A DNA stretch of 64,000 nucleotides, taken from Rhizobium mongolense USDA 1844. Its GTDB lineage: Bacteria; Pseudomonadota; Alphaproteobacteria; Rhizobiales; Rhizobiaceae. How positions within the stretch are numbered: the stretch's first letter is position 1; the number at the start of each line of letters is the position of its first letter. The notes beneath the pieces are model-generated. The model saw nothing but the letters and a program-made list of their open reading frames with translations. It was not told the DNA's origin and made no database searches. Where the stretch lies: the NCBI RefSeq assembly GCF_000419765.1, contig NZ_ATTQ01000005.1, forward strand, positions 1 through 64,000. Direction: 5' to 3'. This document shows positions 16,139 to 24,949 of the stretch, one piece after another. The translations under genes and the position numbers were made by a program.

Positions 16139-17101
16139 ATGACCACACAAACTCTGGAACACGACCATGTCTTCCTGGGTGCTGGCCACGAGCGCAACGA
16201 GCGTCGCGTCTGGTTTGTGATTGCGCTGACGGCGGTGATGATGGTCGTGGAAATCGGCGCCGGCACAATATTCGGCTCCATGGCGCTCGTCGCCGACGGA
16301 TGGCACATGTCGACGCATGCCAGTGCGCTTCTGATCTCCGCCGTTGCCTATCTCTATGCCCGCAAGCAGGCCCGCAATCCGCGCTTTACCTTCGGCACCG
16401 GCAAGCTAGGCGATCTGGCGGGTTTTGCAAGCGCGATCATTCTCGCCATGATCGCACTGCTGATGGCCTGGGAGAGCGTCCTGCGCATCGCCAATCCGGT
16501 ACCCATCAGCTTCGCCCAGGCGATCGGCGTCGCCGTCATCGGCCTTGCCGTCAATCTCGTCAGCGCCTGGCTGTTGAAGGATCACGGCCATCACCACGGG
16601 CACAGCCACCATCATCACCACGGCGATCATGCGCATCATGATCGCGGCGACCATCCCCACCACGGCGGGCCGATCGACAACAACATACGCGCCGCCTACA
16701 CCCATGTCCTCGCCGATGCGCTGACCTCCGTGCTCGCGATTGCGGCCCTTTCCTTCGGCGGCCTTTATGGCTGGCTATGGCTCGATCCACTGATGGGCAT
16801 CGTCGGCGGCTTCATCATCGCGCAATGGTCCTGGGGCCTGATGAAGTCCTCCGGCCGCGTGCTGCTCGATGCGGCGGCAGACGGCGAGGAGCTGCCAGGA
16901 GAAATCCGCAAGGTGATCGAAACCGACAGCGACCGCATCACGGACCTGCATGTCTGGCAGCTCGGCCCCGGCCATCACGCCGCGATCGTCGCCGTCGCGA
17001 CGTCCGAGCCGCGCGAGCCTGCTTTCTACAAGGCGAAGCTCGAAAGCCTGGACGAGCTCTCGCACGTGACCGTCGAGGTCACGCAATTGCAGGCGACCTG
17101 A
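16139..17101 (+). CDS. dmeF: DmeF, cation diffusion facilitator (Ni/Co efflux)
   Basis: 320-residue inner-membrane efflux protein of the cation diffusion facilitator family, exporting Co and Ni (possibly Zn) in exchange for protons. Six hydrophobic helices are seen. Helix 2 carries the metal-site motif ADGWHMSTHA and helix 5 THVLADALTSVLA. Between helices 4 and 5 is a very His-rich loop (about residues 144-180, GHHHGHSHHHHHGDHAHHDRG split by Asp), typical of DmeF. The C-terminal cytosolic domain has TDLHVWQLGPGHHAAIV. The neighbour DmeR and its operator make Ni/Co induction the best model. Confidence 0.9.
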   Translation: MTTQTLEHDHVFLGAGHERNERRVWFVIALTAVMMVVEIGAGTIFGSMALVADGWHMSTHASALLISAVAYLYARKQARNPRFTFGTGKLGDLAGFASAIILAMIALLMAWESVLRIANPVPISFAQAIGVAVIGLAVNLVSAWLLKDHGHHHGHSHHHHHGDHAHHDRGDHPHHGGPIDNNIRAAYTHVLADALTSVLAIAALSFGGLYGWLWLDPLMGIVGGFIIAQWSWGLMKSSGRVLLDAAADGEELPGEIRKVIETDSDRITDLHVWQLGPGHHAAIVAVATSEPREPAFYKAKLESLDELSHVTVEVTQLQAT

Positions 17102-17178
17102 TGACGCCGTAAAGGCGACGACAAGGCGCCACAATCGCGGCATAGCTCTTTGGCTGTTGATTCAGCCGGAGTGATTTC

Positions 17179-18069
17179 ATGAATGATTTTTCAATCCATC
17201 GCCGCACGATCTTGAAGACGGCGATGCTCTTTCCCGCACTTTCCCTTGCCTCGTTCGCTGGCGCTTCCGAAACCGATGACGACATTGAACGCCGGTTGGC
17301 GGAGCTTGAAAAGCGCACCGGCGGCAGGCTCGGCATTTCCGTCATCGACACCGAAACAAAGGTCACGCTCGGCTATCGCGAGACCGAACGTTTCCCGATG
17401 TGTAGCACATTCAAGGTACTCGCCTCGGCCATGGTGCTTTCGCGCGTCGACAAGGGCGATGAGAATCTCGAGCGCCGCGTGATCTATAGCCAGGACAAGC
17501 TCGTCTCCTATTCGCCGGAAACGGAAAAACACGTCGGCGGGGAGGGGATGAGCGTCGGCGATCTTTGCAAGGCGGCGATTACGCTGAGCGACAATACCGC
17601 CGGCAATCTGTTGCTTGAAAGCGTCGCAGGCCCGAAGGCGCTCACCAAATGGCTGCGCTCGATCGGCGACCGCGCGACCCGCCTCGATCGCTGGGAGACG
17701 GCGCTGAACGAGGGCAAGAAAGGCGATCCGCGCGACACGACCACCCCGGACGCGATGCTCGACACGCTCGGCAACCTCGCGCTCGGTTCGGTGCTGTCCG
17801 AGCCCTCACGCGAAAAGCTGATCGAATGGATGCTGGCGAACACCACGGGCGATGCGCGTCTTCGCGCCGGTCTGCCGGGAGCCTGGAAGGTGGGCGACAA
17901 GACCGGCACGGGCGACAATGGGAGCGCTGCAGACATCGCCATCATCTGGCCGAAGGGCCGCGGGCCGATCCTTGTGACGGCCTATATCGCCGAGGCGACG
18001 GCGCCGGTGAAGGAGTTGAACCCCGTCTTTGCCGAAGTCGCGAAGATCGTCGCGGGCATGACGGGATAA
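17179..18069 (+). CDS. bla: class A beta-lactamase with Tat-like signal
   Basis: 296-residue periplasmic serine beta-lactamase that hydrolyses penicillins and perhaps cephalosporins. All class A motifs are present: active-site STFK (Ser76-Lys79), SDN (137-139), the omega-loop segment RWETALNE with the general-base Glu173, and KTGTGD (241-246). The N-terminus HRRTILKTAMLF resembles a twin-arginine signal, so folding before export is plausible. The Cys before the active serine has no obvious partner near KTGTG. The gene stands alone without a LysR-type regulator beside it, so low constitutive expression is likely. A strong hairpin follows. Confidence 0.92.
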   Translation: MNDFSIHRRTILKTAMLFPALSLASFAGASETDDDIERRLAELEKRTGGRLGISVIDTETKVTLGYRETERFPMCSTFKVLASAMVLSRVDKGDENLERRVIYSQDKLVSYSPETEKHVGGEGMSVGDLCKAAITLSDNTAGNLLLESVAGPKALTKWLRSIGDRATRLDRWETALNEGKKGDPRDTTTPDAMLDTLGNLALGSVLSEPSREKLIEWMLANTTGDARLRAGLPGAWKVGDKTGTGDNGSAADIAIIWPKGRGPILVTAYIAEATAPVKELNPVFAEVAKIVAGMTG

Positions 18070-18086
18070 TCAGCAAATTCAAAAGC

Positions 18087-18116
18087 ATGCGGCGGAGATG
18101 TGAATCTCCGCCGCAT
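18087..18116. terminator. 13-bp hairpin between bla and the minus-strand remnant
   Basis: Perfect arms ATGCGGCGGAGAT and ATCTCCGCCGCAT around GTGA. It lies 18 bases behind the bla stop and is probably its terminator, although only a weak T-run (CGTCTTG) follows. Confidence 0.6.
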
Positions 18117-18138
18117 CGTCTTGAATCAGTTTGCGAAC

Positions 18139-18400
18139 TTAGGCGGTCTGTTTGCGTTGGATGTCGGCCGCCTGAGACCCGGAAGCGGTGCGCTCGGTAT
18201 CGTCTGCGCTGTCGATTCCGGGAAGCTCGCGCTTGATCGCCTCGGCAATCTGCTTTTCGCTTGCGTCGCGTCCTTCAGGCGGCATGGCGGCAAGACTCGG
18301 CATGGTGTTTCTTGGCGGCGAGATCGGCCTCGGTCTCCTCGGCAATCATCGTGTCGCCCGGCTGGCTGCATCGCCCACATGGTGCTGGAAATGGAAGGCG
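18139..18400 (-). pseudogene. small hypothetical gene with frameshift
   Basis: The minus strand encodes a plausible C-terminus MPSLAAMPPEGRDASEKQIA continuing through KRELPGIDSADDTERTASG to a stop at 18139. A better N-terminal stretch, QPGDTMIAEETEADLAAKK, lies upstream in another frame and runs into a stop. Joining them needs one indel near 18305. This looks like a small acidic rhizobial protein that has been broken. Function is unknown. Confidence 0.4.
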
Positions 18401-18625
18401 CCAGATAGCTCAGCTCAGTCCCCGCCGGTTATAGGGACTGAGAAGGCTTCAAACGCTTCCACCGATTTCCATGAACAGACACCCTTAAAGATTGTAGCAG
18501 ACCGTGGGCGCCAAAACATGCACAAGGCTTGTGCTTCCATTTCAGGTTGTGCTTGAGGAGGCAGTGTTTAAATTTTGCGACTTGAAGTGGGAGCCGCATC
18601 CCAGCGGCACCAACCCCGGTAGCGC
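18401..18625. other. intergenic region, no gene seen
   Basis: Lies downstream of gcd (minus strand). I find no clear terminator and no ORF with a ribosome binding site. Confidence 0.5.
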
Positions 18626-20965
18626 CTACGGCAGCGTATAAGCGATCACGTAATCGCCGGGCTTCGTCCCCACCGACCCATGGCCGCCGGCAACCATGAC
18701 GACATATTGCTTGTTGTCGCTGGCCGTATAGGTCATCGGCGTTGCCTGACCGCCGGCTGGGAGACGCGCTTCCCAGAGCTGGTTGCCGTTGGTGGCGTCG
18801 TAGGCGCGCAGGTAGTTGTCGACGGCAGCGCCGAGGAAGGCGACGCCGCCCTTGGTGAGTATCGGCCCGCCGATACCCGGCACGCCGACCTTGAAGGGAA
18901 GCGGCAGCGGCGTCATGTCGTGCACGGTGCCGTTCTTGTGCATATAGGCGATCTTGCCGGTCCGGAGATCGACGCCCGCGACATAGCCCCATGGCGGCGC
19001 CTGGCAGGGGATTTGGAGCGGGCCGAGGAGCGGTCCCATGAACACGCCGTAAGGCGCCCCGTCATTGCGGTTCAGGCCCTGCTCGCTGCCCTTTTCGTCC
19101 TGTCCGCGCGGGGGAATCTCGGCGGCCGGAACGAGCCTTGAGGTGAAGGCGAGATAAGTCGGCATGCCGAACATGATCTGCCGCTCCGGATCGACCGCGA
19201 CGCTGCCCCAATTGAAGGTGCCGAAATTGCCCGGATAGACGATTGTTCCCTCCACCGTAGGCGGCGTATAGCGGCCCTCGTATTTGTAGCGGTGAAAGGC
19301 GATGCGGCAGGCGAGCTGGTCGATGAGCGTAATCCCCCACATGTCCTTTTCCTTCAGCGGATCGGGCGAGAAGCTGAGGTCGGAGATCGGCTGCGTCGGC
19401 GCCGTATGGTCCTCGGGAATCGCGCCGCCGGGCGCCGGGATTTCCTTGAAGGGAATGATCGCCTGGCCGGTGCGCCGGTCGAGTACGTAGATGTCGCCCT
19501 GCTTCGTCGGGGCGACGAGAGCCGGAACGACGCTGCCGTCCGGCTTCGTCATGTCGAAGAGCACGGGCTGCGCCGGCACGTCCATATCCCAGAGGTCGTG
19601 GTGGACGAACTGCTGCACCCATTTCAACTGGCCCGTATTGATGTCGAGCGCCACGACGGAGGAGGAGAATTTTTCGACATTGGCGCTGCGGTCCATGCCG
19701 AGCTGGTCCGGCACCTGGTTGCCGAGCGGGATATAGACGGAGCCAAGCCCTTCATCGACACTGAAGACGGACCAGCTGTTCGGCGAGTTGGTGACGTAGG
19801 TCTGGCCTTCGGGCAGAGGTGCGGTCTGATCCGGATTGCCAGAATCCCAGTTCCAGAGAAGCGCGCCGGTGTTGATGTCGAAGGCTCGGATGACGCCGGA
19901 TTGCTCCTGGGTCGAATAGTTGTCGTTGACGGCACCGCCGATGATGAGCTTGCCGGCGACCGCGACCGGCGGCGAGGTGGAGTAATAATAGCCGGCCGGG
20001 TTGTATTTCATGCCGGTCTCCAGATGCAGTACGCCCTTGTCGGCAAAGCTTTCGCAGATTTTGCCGTCGGCTGCATCGAGCGCGATCAGCCGCGCATCGG
20101 ACGTCGGCAGATAGACCCGTGCGGCGCAGGGCTGGCCGGCCGCGACGGCCGGATCGGCATAGTAGGTGACGCCGCGGCAGGTCTGGTGCTGCCGGTCCGG
20201 GTTCATGCCGGAATTTGCGTCGTATTTCCATTTCTCCTTCCCGGTCTTGGCGTCGAGCGCGATCGCCCAGTTGTGCGGTGTGCAAAGATAGAGCGTGTCG
20301 CCGACTTTGAGCGGCGTCACCTGATAGGTCGTCTCGCCGATATCGTCGGGCCGCTTCACGTCGCCGGTCTGGTACTCCCAGGCGACCTTCAAATCCTTCA
20401 CATTGTCCTTGTTGATCTGGTCGAGCGGCGAATAGCGCTGGCCGAAAGGCGTGCGGCCATATTGATGCCACTCGCCGTCTGGCACATTGCCGCCGAAGGG
20501 CGGCGCGGCCGCCACGACCTCGCTGGGAAGATCGCCGGCAAGATCATGCGGATCGGTAGTCATCGAATACCCGGCAACAAGAATGGCGATGATCACCGGC
20601 ACGGCGAGCGGCCAGGGATTGGCAGGGTAGGGAAGGCCGCTCGGGCTCGAAAACCCGAGCGGCCTTCGGATCCACGGCGTCAATAGCCAAAGCCCGAGTA
20701 GAATGGTCAAGCCGCCGCGCGGCCCGAGCTGCCACCAGTCGAACCCGACTTCCCACACCGCCCAGATGAGCGCCACGGCAACCAGCACCGCATAGATCCA
20801 GAGCGCCATGGCCTTGCGCATGAAAAGCAACGCTGCGGTGATGAGGAACATCAACCCTGCAAACAAATAGAAGACGCTGCCGCCGAGCGTCACGAGCCAC
20901 AGGCCGCCGCCGCTAAGAACCAGTCCGATGATAAGAAAAAGGATGGAAGTAATGACGATCGTCAT
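18626..20965 (-). CDS. gcd: membrane-bound PQQ-dependent glucose dehydrogenase
   Basis: 779-residue quinoprotein that oxidises glucose to gluconolactone on the periplasmic side and passes electrons to ubiquinone. Residues 1-135 contain about five membrane helices, as in E. coli GCD. The rest is an eight-bladed beta-propeller with the PQQ/GCD markers VPDGEWHQYGRTPFGQRYSPL, TPLKVGDTLYLCTPHN, HHDLWDMDVPAQPVL and the tryptophan-docking repeats ALDAKTGKEKW and AYDATNGNQLWEARL. Length is close to E. coli GCD (796). PQQ synthesis genes are not in the window. Rhizobia with gcd but no PQQ genes need external PQQ. Confidence 0.93.
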   Translation of the reverse strand: MTIVITSILFLIIGLVLSGGGLWLVTLGGSVFYLFAGLMFLITAALLFMRKAMALWIYAVLVAVALIWAVWEVGFDWWQLGPRGGLTILLGLWLLTPWIRRPLGFSSPSGLPYPANPWPLAVPVIIAILVAGYSMTTDPHDLAGDLPSEVVAAAPPFGGNVPDGEWHQYGRTPFGQRYSPLDQINKDNVKDLKVAWEYQTGDVKRPDDIGETTYQVTPLKVGDTLYLCTPHNWAIALDAKTGKEKWKYDANSGMNPDRQHQTCRGVTYYADPAVAAGQPCAARVYLPTSDARLIALDAADGKICESFADKGVLHLETGMKYNPAGYYYSTSPPVAVAGKLIIGGAVNDNYSTQEQSGVIRAFDINTGALLWNWDSGNPDQTAPLPEGQTYVTNSPNSWSVFSVDEGLGSVYIPLGNQVPDQLGMDRSANVEKFSSSVVALDINTGQLKWVQQFVHHDLWDMDVPAQPVLFDMTKPDGSVVPALVAPTKQGDIYVLDRRTGQAIIPFKEIPAPGGAIPEDHTAPTQPISDLSFSPDPLKEKDMWGITLIDQLACRIAFHRYKYEGRYTPPTVEGTIVYPGNFGTFNWGSVAVDPERQIMFGMPTYLAFTSRLVPAAEIPPRGQDEKGSEQGLNRNDGAPYGVFMGPLLGPLQIPCQAPPWGYVAGVDLRTGKIAYMHKNGTVHDMTPLPLPFKVGVPGIGGPILTKGGVAFLGAAVDNYLRAYDATNGNQLWEARLPAGGQATPMTYTASDNKQYVVMVAGGHGSVGTKPGDYVIAYTLP

Positions 20966-21144
20966 AAAGCCGGTCTCCCGCTAAGGTGAGCTGGGCGTGG
21001 TGGGATGGGGACAATTCCGCCGAATCAGCGACTTAGGGCGAAGGGGCTGTCGTTCAATGGCCACATTTGGCGCAGGGAGGCATGGATGGACGGCCGCATC
21101 GCCTCGCATGCGACGCTCCTCGTAGTCCCCCATCCCCTCGTTCT

Positions 21145-21280
21145 CCATCATCCCTGTGCGTGTCGCAGAGATCCAGCAGCGCCATGTCCCTGGCGCAGGA
21201 GACTCCTTCTTGTAAGCGGGTCATTTCACGGCAGACTCGCTGTGGCTGGATCCTTGTGACAAGCATGGAAATGACAAAAG
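21145..21280. repeat. dispersed intergenic repeat, module A copy (diverged)
   Basis: Diverged copy: CATCCCTGTGCGTGTCGCAGAGATCC start, core GCGCCATGTCCCTGGCGC, and an end arm GGATCCTTGTGACAAG. It lies in the 468-base gap between gcd and a GNAT gene. I see nothing else in that gap except the presumed gcd promoter next to 20966. Confidence 0.6.
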
Positions 21281-21433
21281 TGAGGGACACTCACGTTTCT
21301 CAAAAGCGGTCAGCAGTATCCGCTTCTTGGCCTCCCGTGCAGCGTGAAGCAAGCGCAAAACCCTGGCTTCCCGCTCGCAAGAATTACGCAGCCGTGGTAT
21401 GCAATCGCATCATCGGATACACGGGACTATGCG

Positions 21434-21937
21434 ATGATTTCTGTTTCCAGGGCGATTGGTGCGGCGGATTTTGAGATTGCCGCGGAATTCTGCGATGCAC
21501 TCGCGGCATGGGATGCGGCCGAGGTGCAGGCCTATGGCGTCGCTCCGGAAGAAGTGCTGGCCATATACCACGGCGAAACGAGGAGCAGCCTGGCCGCGAA
21601 ATACAGTTCGGCGGACGCCAAGATGTACATCGCCAGATGGGAGGGCTCGCCGGCGGGATGCCTGGCCTTCGCTCCATTCGATGACGCAACCATGGAGATT
21701 CGCAAGTTCTACGTCGATCCCGAATTCCGCGGCAAGGGCATCGGCAGTGCGCTGATGCGAGCGGTCCTGGCTGAAGTCGAAAAAGGTCATCGACGCACAA
21801 TCGTGGCCCACACGACCGTTTATATGGAGAACGCGATCTCGGTCTACGAAGCCTTCGACTTCACACGCTGCCCGCCGTTCCGCCAGATGCCGGACAGCAT
21901 CGCTCCTACCGAAGTCTTCATGTCGCGGCCGATCTGA
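21434..21937 (+). CDS. GNAT-family N-acetyltransferase
   Basis: 167-residue acetyltransferase. The acetyl-CoA site is clear: EIRKFYVDPEFRGKGIGSALMRAVL (about residues 95-118), and the final strand carries TVYMENAISVYEAFDFTRC. The start MISVSRAIGAADFEIAAEF gives a normal GNAT N-terminus; longer in-frame versions run through repeat DNA and are less likely. The acceptor is unknown. It converges with selO, 22 bases away. Confidence 0.85.
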   Translation: MISVSRAIGAADFEIAAEFCDALAAWDAAEVQAYGVAPEEVLAIYHGETRSSLAAKYSSADAKMYIARWEGSPAGCLAFAPFDDATMEIRKFYVDPEFRGKGIGSALMRAVLAEVEKGHRRTIVAHTTVYMENAISVYEAFDFTRCPPFRQMPDSIAPTEVFMSRPI

Positions 21938-21959
21938 ACAGGCGCCGCGCAGAGAAAAA

Positions 21960-23462
21960 TCACGTCCCGCAAAACGTCTGTAGCACCCGCTCTTCCGGCT
22001 TCGGCGGCTCCATGTAGGCTGCAAACATCGGCTGGTCGTCGTAGGGCTTGGAAAGAACCGTCAGCAGCGCCTCGAAGAGCGAGAAGTCGCCGTCCTCGGT
22101 CGCGGCGACGATCGCCTGCTCGATGCGGTGATTGCGCGGGATGAAGGCGGGGTTGACCTTGCGCATCGCCTCCGCGCGGTCGGCCGGTGATTGCGGATCG
22201 CGCGACAGCCGCTCGCGCCAGCGTGCCAGCCATTCGCCGCAGGCCCCCGGCTCGCGGAAGCTCGCGGTAAAGGCGGTCTCCGCCGCATCGTCGCCGGCAA
22301 GCGCGCAAAGCCGCCGGAAGGCCAGCGTGAAATCCGCCTTTCCGTCCTGCATCAGCGCCAGCAGCGACTGGATCAGGTCCAGATCGCCGTCCTCTTCGGA
22401 GACGAGGCCAATCTTGCGGCGCATGCCGGAAAGCCAATGCGCCTGGAACCGCTTGCCATAGTCCGTAATGACGTCGTTGGCGCGCTCGACGGCCTTGTCC
22501 TGATCCGCATCGATCAGTGGCAGCAGCGTCTCGCCGAGGCGCGCAAGGTTCCACTGGCCGATGCCAGGCTGGTTGGCATAGGCATAGCGACCGTGATGGT
22601 CGATCGAGGAGAAGACGGTTGCCGGATCATATGCATCCATGAAGGCACACGGCCCGAAGTCGATCGTCTCGCCGGAGACCGACATGTTGTCGGTATTCAT
22701 CACGCCGTGGATGAAGCCGACATGCAACCAGCGGGCAATCAACGCCGCCTGCCGCTCGCAGACCGCTTGATAGAGCGCAAGATATGGGTTTTTGGCAGCC
22801 TTCAGCTCTGGATAGTGTCGTTCGATTACATAGTCGGCGAGCGCCTTGATGCCTTCGGCATCGCCGCGGGCCGCGAAGAACTGGAAGGTGCCGACGCGGA
22901 TATGGCTTCCCGCAACGCGGGTGAAGACCGCACCCGGCAGCACCTCTTCGCGATAGACGGGCTGGCCGGTCGAAACTGCGGCGAGCGCCCGTGTCGCCGG
23001 AATACCGAGCGCATACATCGCCTCGCTGACGATATATTCGCGAAGCACCGGCCCGAGTGCTGCACGCCCGTCGCCGCGGCGTGAGAATGGTGTCTGTCCC
23101 GCACCCTTCAGCTGGATGTCCTGCCGCTTGCCGTTCCGGTCGATCACCTCGCCGAGCAGGATCGCGCGGCCATCGCCGAGCAGCGGCACGAAGCCGCCGA
23201 ACTGGTGTCCGGCATAGGCCATGGCCAGTGGTTCGGCGCCTTCCGGCAGGAGATTGCCGGAAAAGATCGCGGCACCCTCGCGTCGCAGCAAATCCACATC
23301 GAGGCCCAGTTCGGCGGCGAGTTCCTCGTTCAGCTTGATCAGCCAGGGCTCCGCCGCCTGCGACGGGGCCTGCCGCGCAAAGAAATGCTGCGGCAACCGC
23401 GCATAGCTGTTGTCGAACGGAAAGGCGCGTACGGGCGCAGCTTTTTCAAGAACAGAAGTCAT
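21960..23462 (-). CDS. selO: SelO/YdiU family protein adenylyltransferase
   Basis: 500-residue pseudokinase that transfers AMP from ATP to protein hydroxyl groups, reported in E. coli to act on redox proteins. The flipped-nucleotide site appears as YAGHQFGGFVPLLGDGRAILLGEV, QLKGAGQTPFSRRGDGRAALG, and HVGFIHGVMNTDNMSVSGETIDFGPCAFMD (catalytic-loop Asn and the metal-binding DFG-like DFGP). The protein ends FCGT, with Cys where eukaryotic SelO has selenocysteine. The start at 23462 follows the normal length; an upstream in-frame start adds 22 unlikely residues. Confidence 0.93.
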   Translation of the reverse strand: MTSVLEKAAPVRAFPFDNSYARLPQHFFARQAPSQAAEPWLIKLNEELAAELGLDVDLLRREGAAIFSGNLLPEGAEPLAMAYAGHQFGGFVPLLGDGRAILLGEVIDRNGKRQDIQLKGAGQTPFSRRGDGRAALGPVLREYIVSEAMYALGIPATRALAAVSTGQPVYREEVLPGAVFTRVAGSHIRVGTFQFFAARGDAEGIKALADYVIERHYPELKAAKNPYLALYQAVCERQAALIARWLHVGFIHGVMNTDNMSVSGETIDFGPCAFMDAYDPATVFSSIDHHGRYAYANQPGIGQWNLARLGETLLPLIDADQDKAVERANDVITDYGKRFQAHWLSGMRRKIGLVSEEDGDLDLIQSLLALMQDGKADFTLAFRRLCALAGDDAAETAFTASFREPGACGEWLARWRERLSRDPQSPADRAEAMRKVNPAFIPRNHRIEQAIVAATEDGDFSLFEALLTVLSKPYDDQPMFAAYMEPPKPEERVLQTFCGT

Positions 23463-23531
23463 AGGCCATAGGTAGGGCCGCGCAGCTGCGCATGCAAGCT
23501 GCACGGCGGCGGACACACCTGCCGCCATCGG

Positions 23532-23777
23532 TCACAGAGCATGCACCGGCCCTGGTTTGTCGGTCCCGGTTGGCTGATCGGCGACATGCGCATGATAACC
23601 GTTCGGACCGATGCCGATGTCCTGCAACAGGTGACCGTCGAGGCCCTCAAAGGGTATCAGCCCAGCATCGAACAGCTCGAAGGCTTCGTGCTGATGCTTG
23701 GGTTTGTGGCTGAAAGCGAAGCGCACTGCTTCTTGGAGCAGGTGGCTCGGCCGCCATTGTTGGATCGTAACCATCAT
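23532..23777 (-). CDS. small DUF1127-like protein
   Basis: 81-residue protein (or 80 from the second Met). The segment FELFDAGLIPFEGLDGHLLQDIGIGPNG resembles the DUF1127 signature in which a leucine-rich helix ends in LLxDIGL. In Agrobacterium and Rhodobacter such small proteins bind RNA and affect phosphate or carbon metabolism; here this is analogy only. The start has GAGGT just upstream. It lies six bases downstream of the homocysteine methyltransferase gene, so it is probably co-transcribed. Confidence 0.55.
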   Translation of the reverse strand: MMVTIQQWRPSHLLQEAVRFAFSHKPKHQHEAFELFDAGLIPFEGLDGHLLQDIGIGPNGYHAHVADQPTGTDKPGPVHAL

Positions 23778-23783
23778 TACACC

Positions 23784-24740
23784 TCATGCGCTCACTGCCT
23801 GCGGCGGTAGGCAGGCTTCGCAGATTGCCGTGACATGCCGGTGATCGGTGCCGCAGCAGCCGCCCAGCACGCGCAGCTGCGGCATGCTGGACAATAGCCT
23901 CCGGTAGCGGTTGCCGAAATCGATCGGATCGCCGGCGTCCAGCGTCTCGCTATCGTCGAGCTCGGCATGGCTCATCATCGAGGCATTGGCGCGGATGCCG
24001 TAAATGCGCTTTACCCAACCGCTATCATGATCGAGTGCGGCCTCGAAATGTATCGGGTGCGCGCAGTTGATCATGTAATAGGCTGGCGCGGCGCCGGTCG
24101 CCGTATCCGTCGTTTCGATCGCATCCTGGATGCTGCGCCCGGTCACGAGCCTGCCGTCCGTTTCCACTGTAAAGGAGATCGCCGACGGCATGCCATGGGC
24201 CTTGGCGGCGCGGGCGACCCCGATCGCCTCGTCGATATTGGTGAGCGTGAGGGCCGTCACCATGTCCGCCTCCGTCCCGGCGAAGGCCGCGATCTGCTCG
24301 CCGTGGTAGTCCTCGGCTTCCGAAGCGTTCATCGCGCCCGCTTTGTAGCCGTCGCCGCGCGGGCCAATCGCGCCGCTGAGGACGATCGGCATCTGCGGCC
24401 GCTCGTATTCGCCTCTAAGCCCGGCGAGCAATTCGACGGCATCCTCGTTTGCAGCTTTCAGCGCTTGCGGCGAATAGCCGAGCCTGTTGCCCCAGTCGGC
24501 GTTCGCGCGCCAGGTCGCCGTATCGAGCACGAAGCCGGTGCCGTGCTGCCGCGCGATATCGAGATAGCGCCGGTAGTATTCCTTCAGCTTTCGCCGCCCT
24601 TCCGGCGAGGCGAGAAGGACGAAGGAAGCGAAATGCGGAAGCTCCATGCCCTCGTGGAAGATCAGCGTGGTTTCCATGCCGCCGTCGGTGATGAATGTGC
24701 CGCCGCTTAACTGCGGCAGTCTATCTCTGTATTTGCTCAT
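23784..24740 (-). CDS. homocysteine S-methyltransferase family protein
   Basis: 318-residue zinc-dependent methyltransferase of the Pfam S-methyl_trans family. The N-terminus FITDGGMETTLIFHEGMELP has the usual DGGMET, and the zinc-binding cysteines are seen in MINCAHP (about residue 223) and GGCCGTDHRHV (about 293-303). Members transfer methyl groups from S-methylmethionine, SAM or betaine to homocysteine. The methyl donor here is not predictable. The divergent TetR gene shares the promoter region and may control it. Confidence 0.87.
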   Translation of the reverse strand: MSKYRDRLPQLSGGTFITDGGMETTLIFHEGMELPHFASFVLLASPEGRRKLKEYYRRYLDIARQHGTGFVLDTATWRANADWGNRLGYSPQALKAANEDAVELLAGLRGEYERPQMPIVLSGAIGPRGDGYKAGAMNASEAEDYHGEQIAAFAGTEADMVTALTLTNIDEAIGVARAAKAHGMPSAISFTVETDGRLVTGRSIQDAIETTDTATGAAPAYYMINCAHPIHFEAALDHDSGWVKRIYGIRANASMMSHAELDDSETLDAGDPIDFGNRYRRLLSSMPQLRVLGGCCGTDHRHVTAICEACLPPQAVSA

Positions 24741-24923
24741 CGGTGGCTCCGCCCCTCGTTTGACCGGTCGGATCGATCGGCCAGGTAAGATTTCTCCCCC
24801 TTTAGAGCCTGCTAAACTAGCCAGCTTGCGGTATACTGGTCGCGATTTCCCAAGTTGCCGTTTGAAATCAATCGGTTGGGATGACGAGGCGGCATGCGTG
24901 ATGCGTTGGGCCGCGATGAAAAA

Positions 24924-24940
24924 CTGTACCGGCGGTACAG
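24924..24940 (+). promoter_or_regulatory. perfect palindrome, likely TetR operator
   Basis: Arms CTGTACC and GGTACAG separated by GGC. It ends right where the GAGGGG ribosome binding site of the TetR gene begins (start 24950). Its place fits autorepression and possibly control of the divergent methyltransferase gene. Confidence 0.6.
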
Positions 24941-24949
24941 GAGGGGCTG

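Noticed and set aside
13575..18069. PLD-like protein, dmeRF and beta-lactamase as one defence or resistance island
   Set aside because: Each has its own promoter or terminator and repeats separate them; no integrase, att site or composition change supports an island.
19292..20686. 464-codon plus-strand frame inside gcd
   Set aside because: Shadow of gcd, no ribosome binding site, no domain.
23541..23810. 89-codon plus-strand frame opposite the DUF1127-like gene
   Set aside because: The minus-strand product has the better ribosome binding site and the LLQDIG motif.
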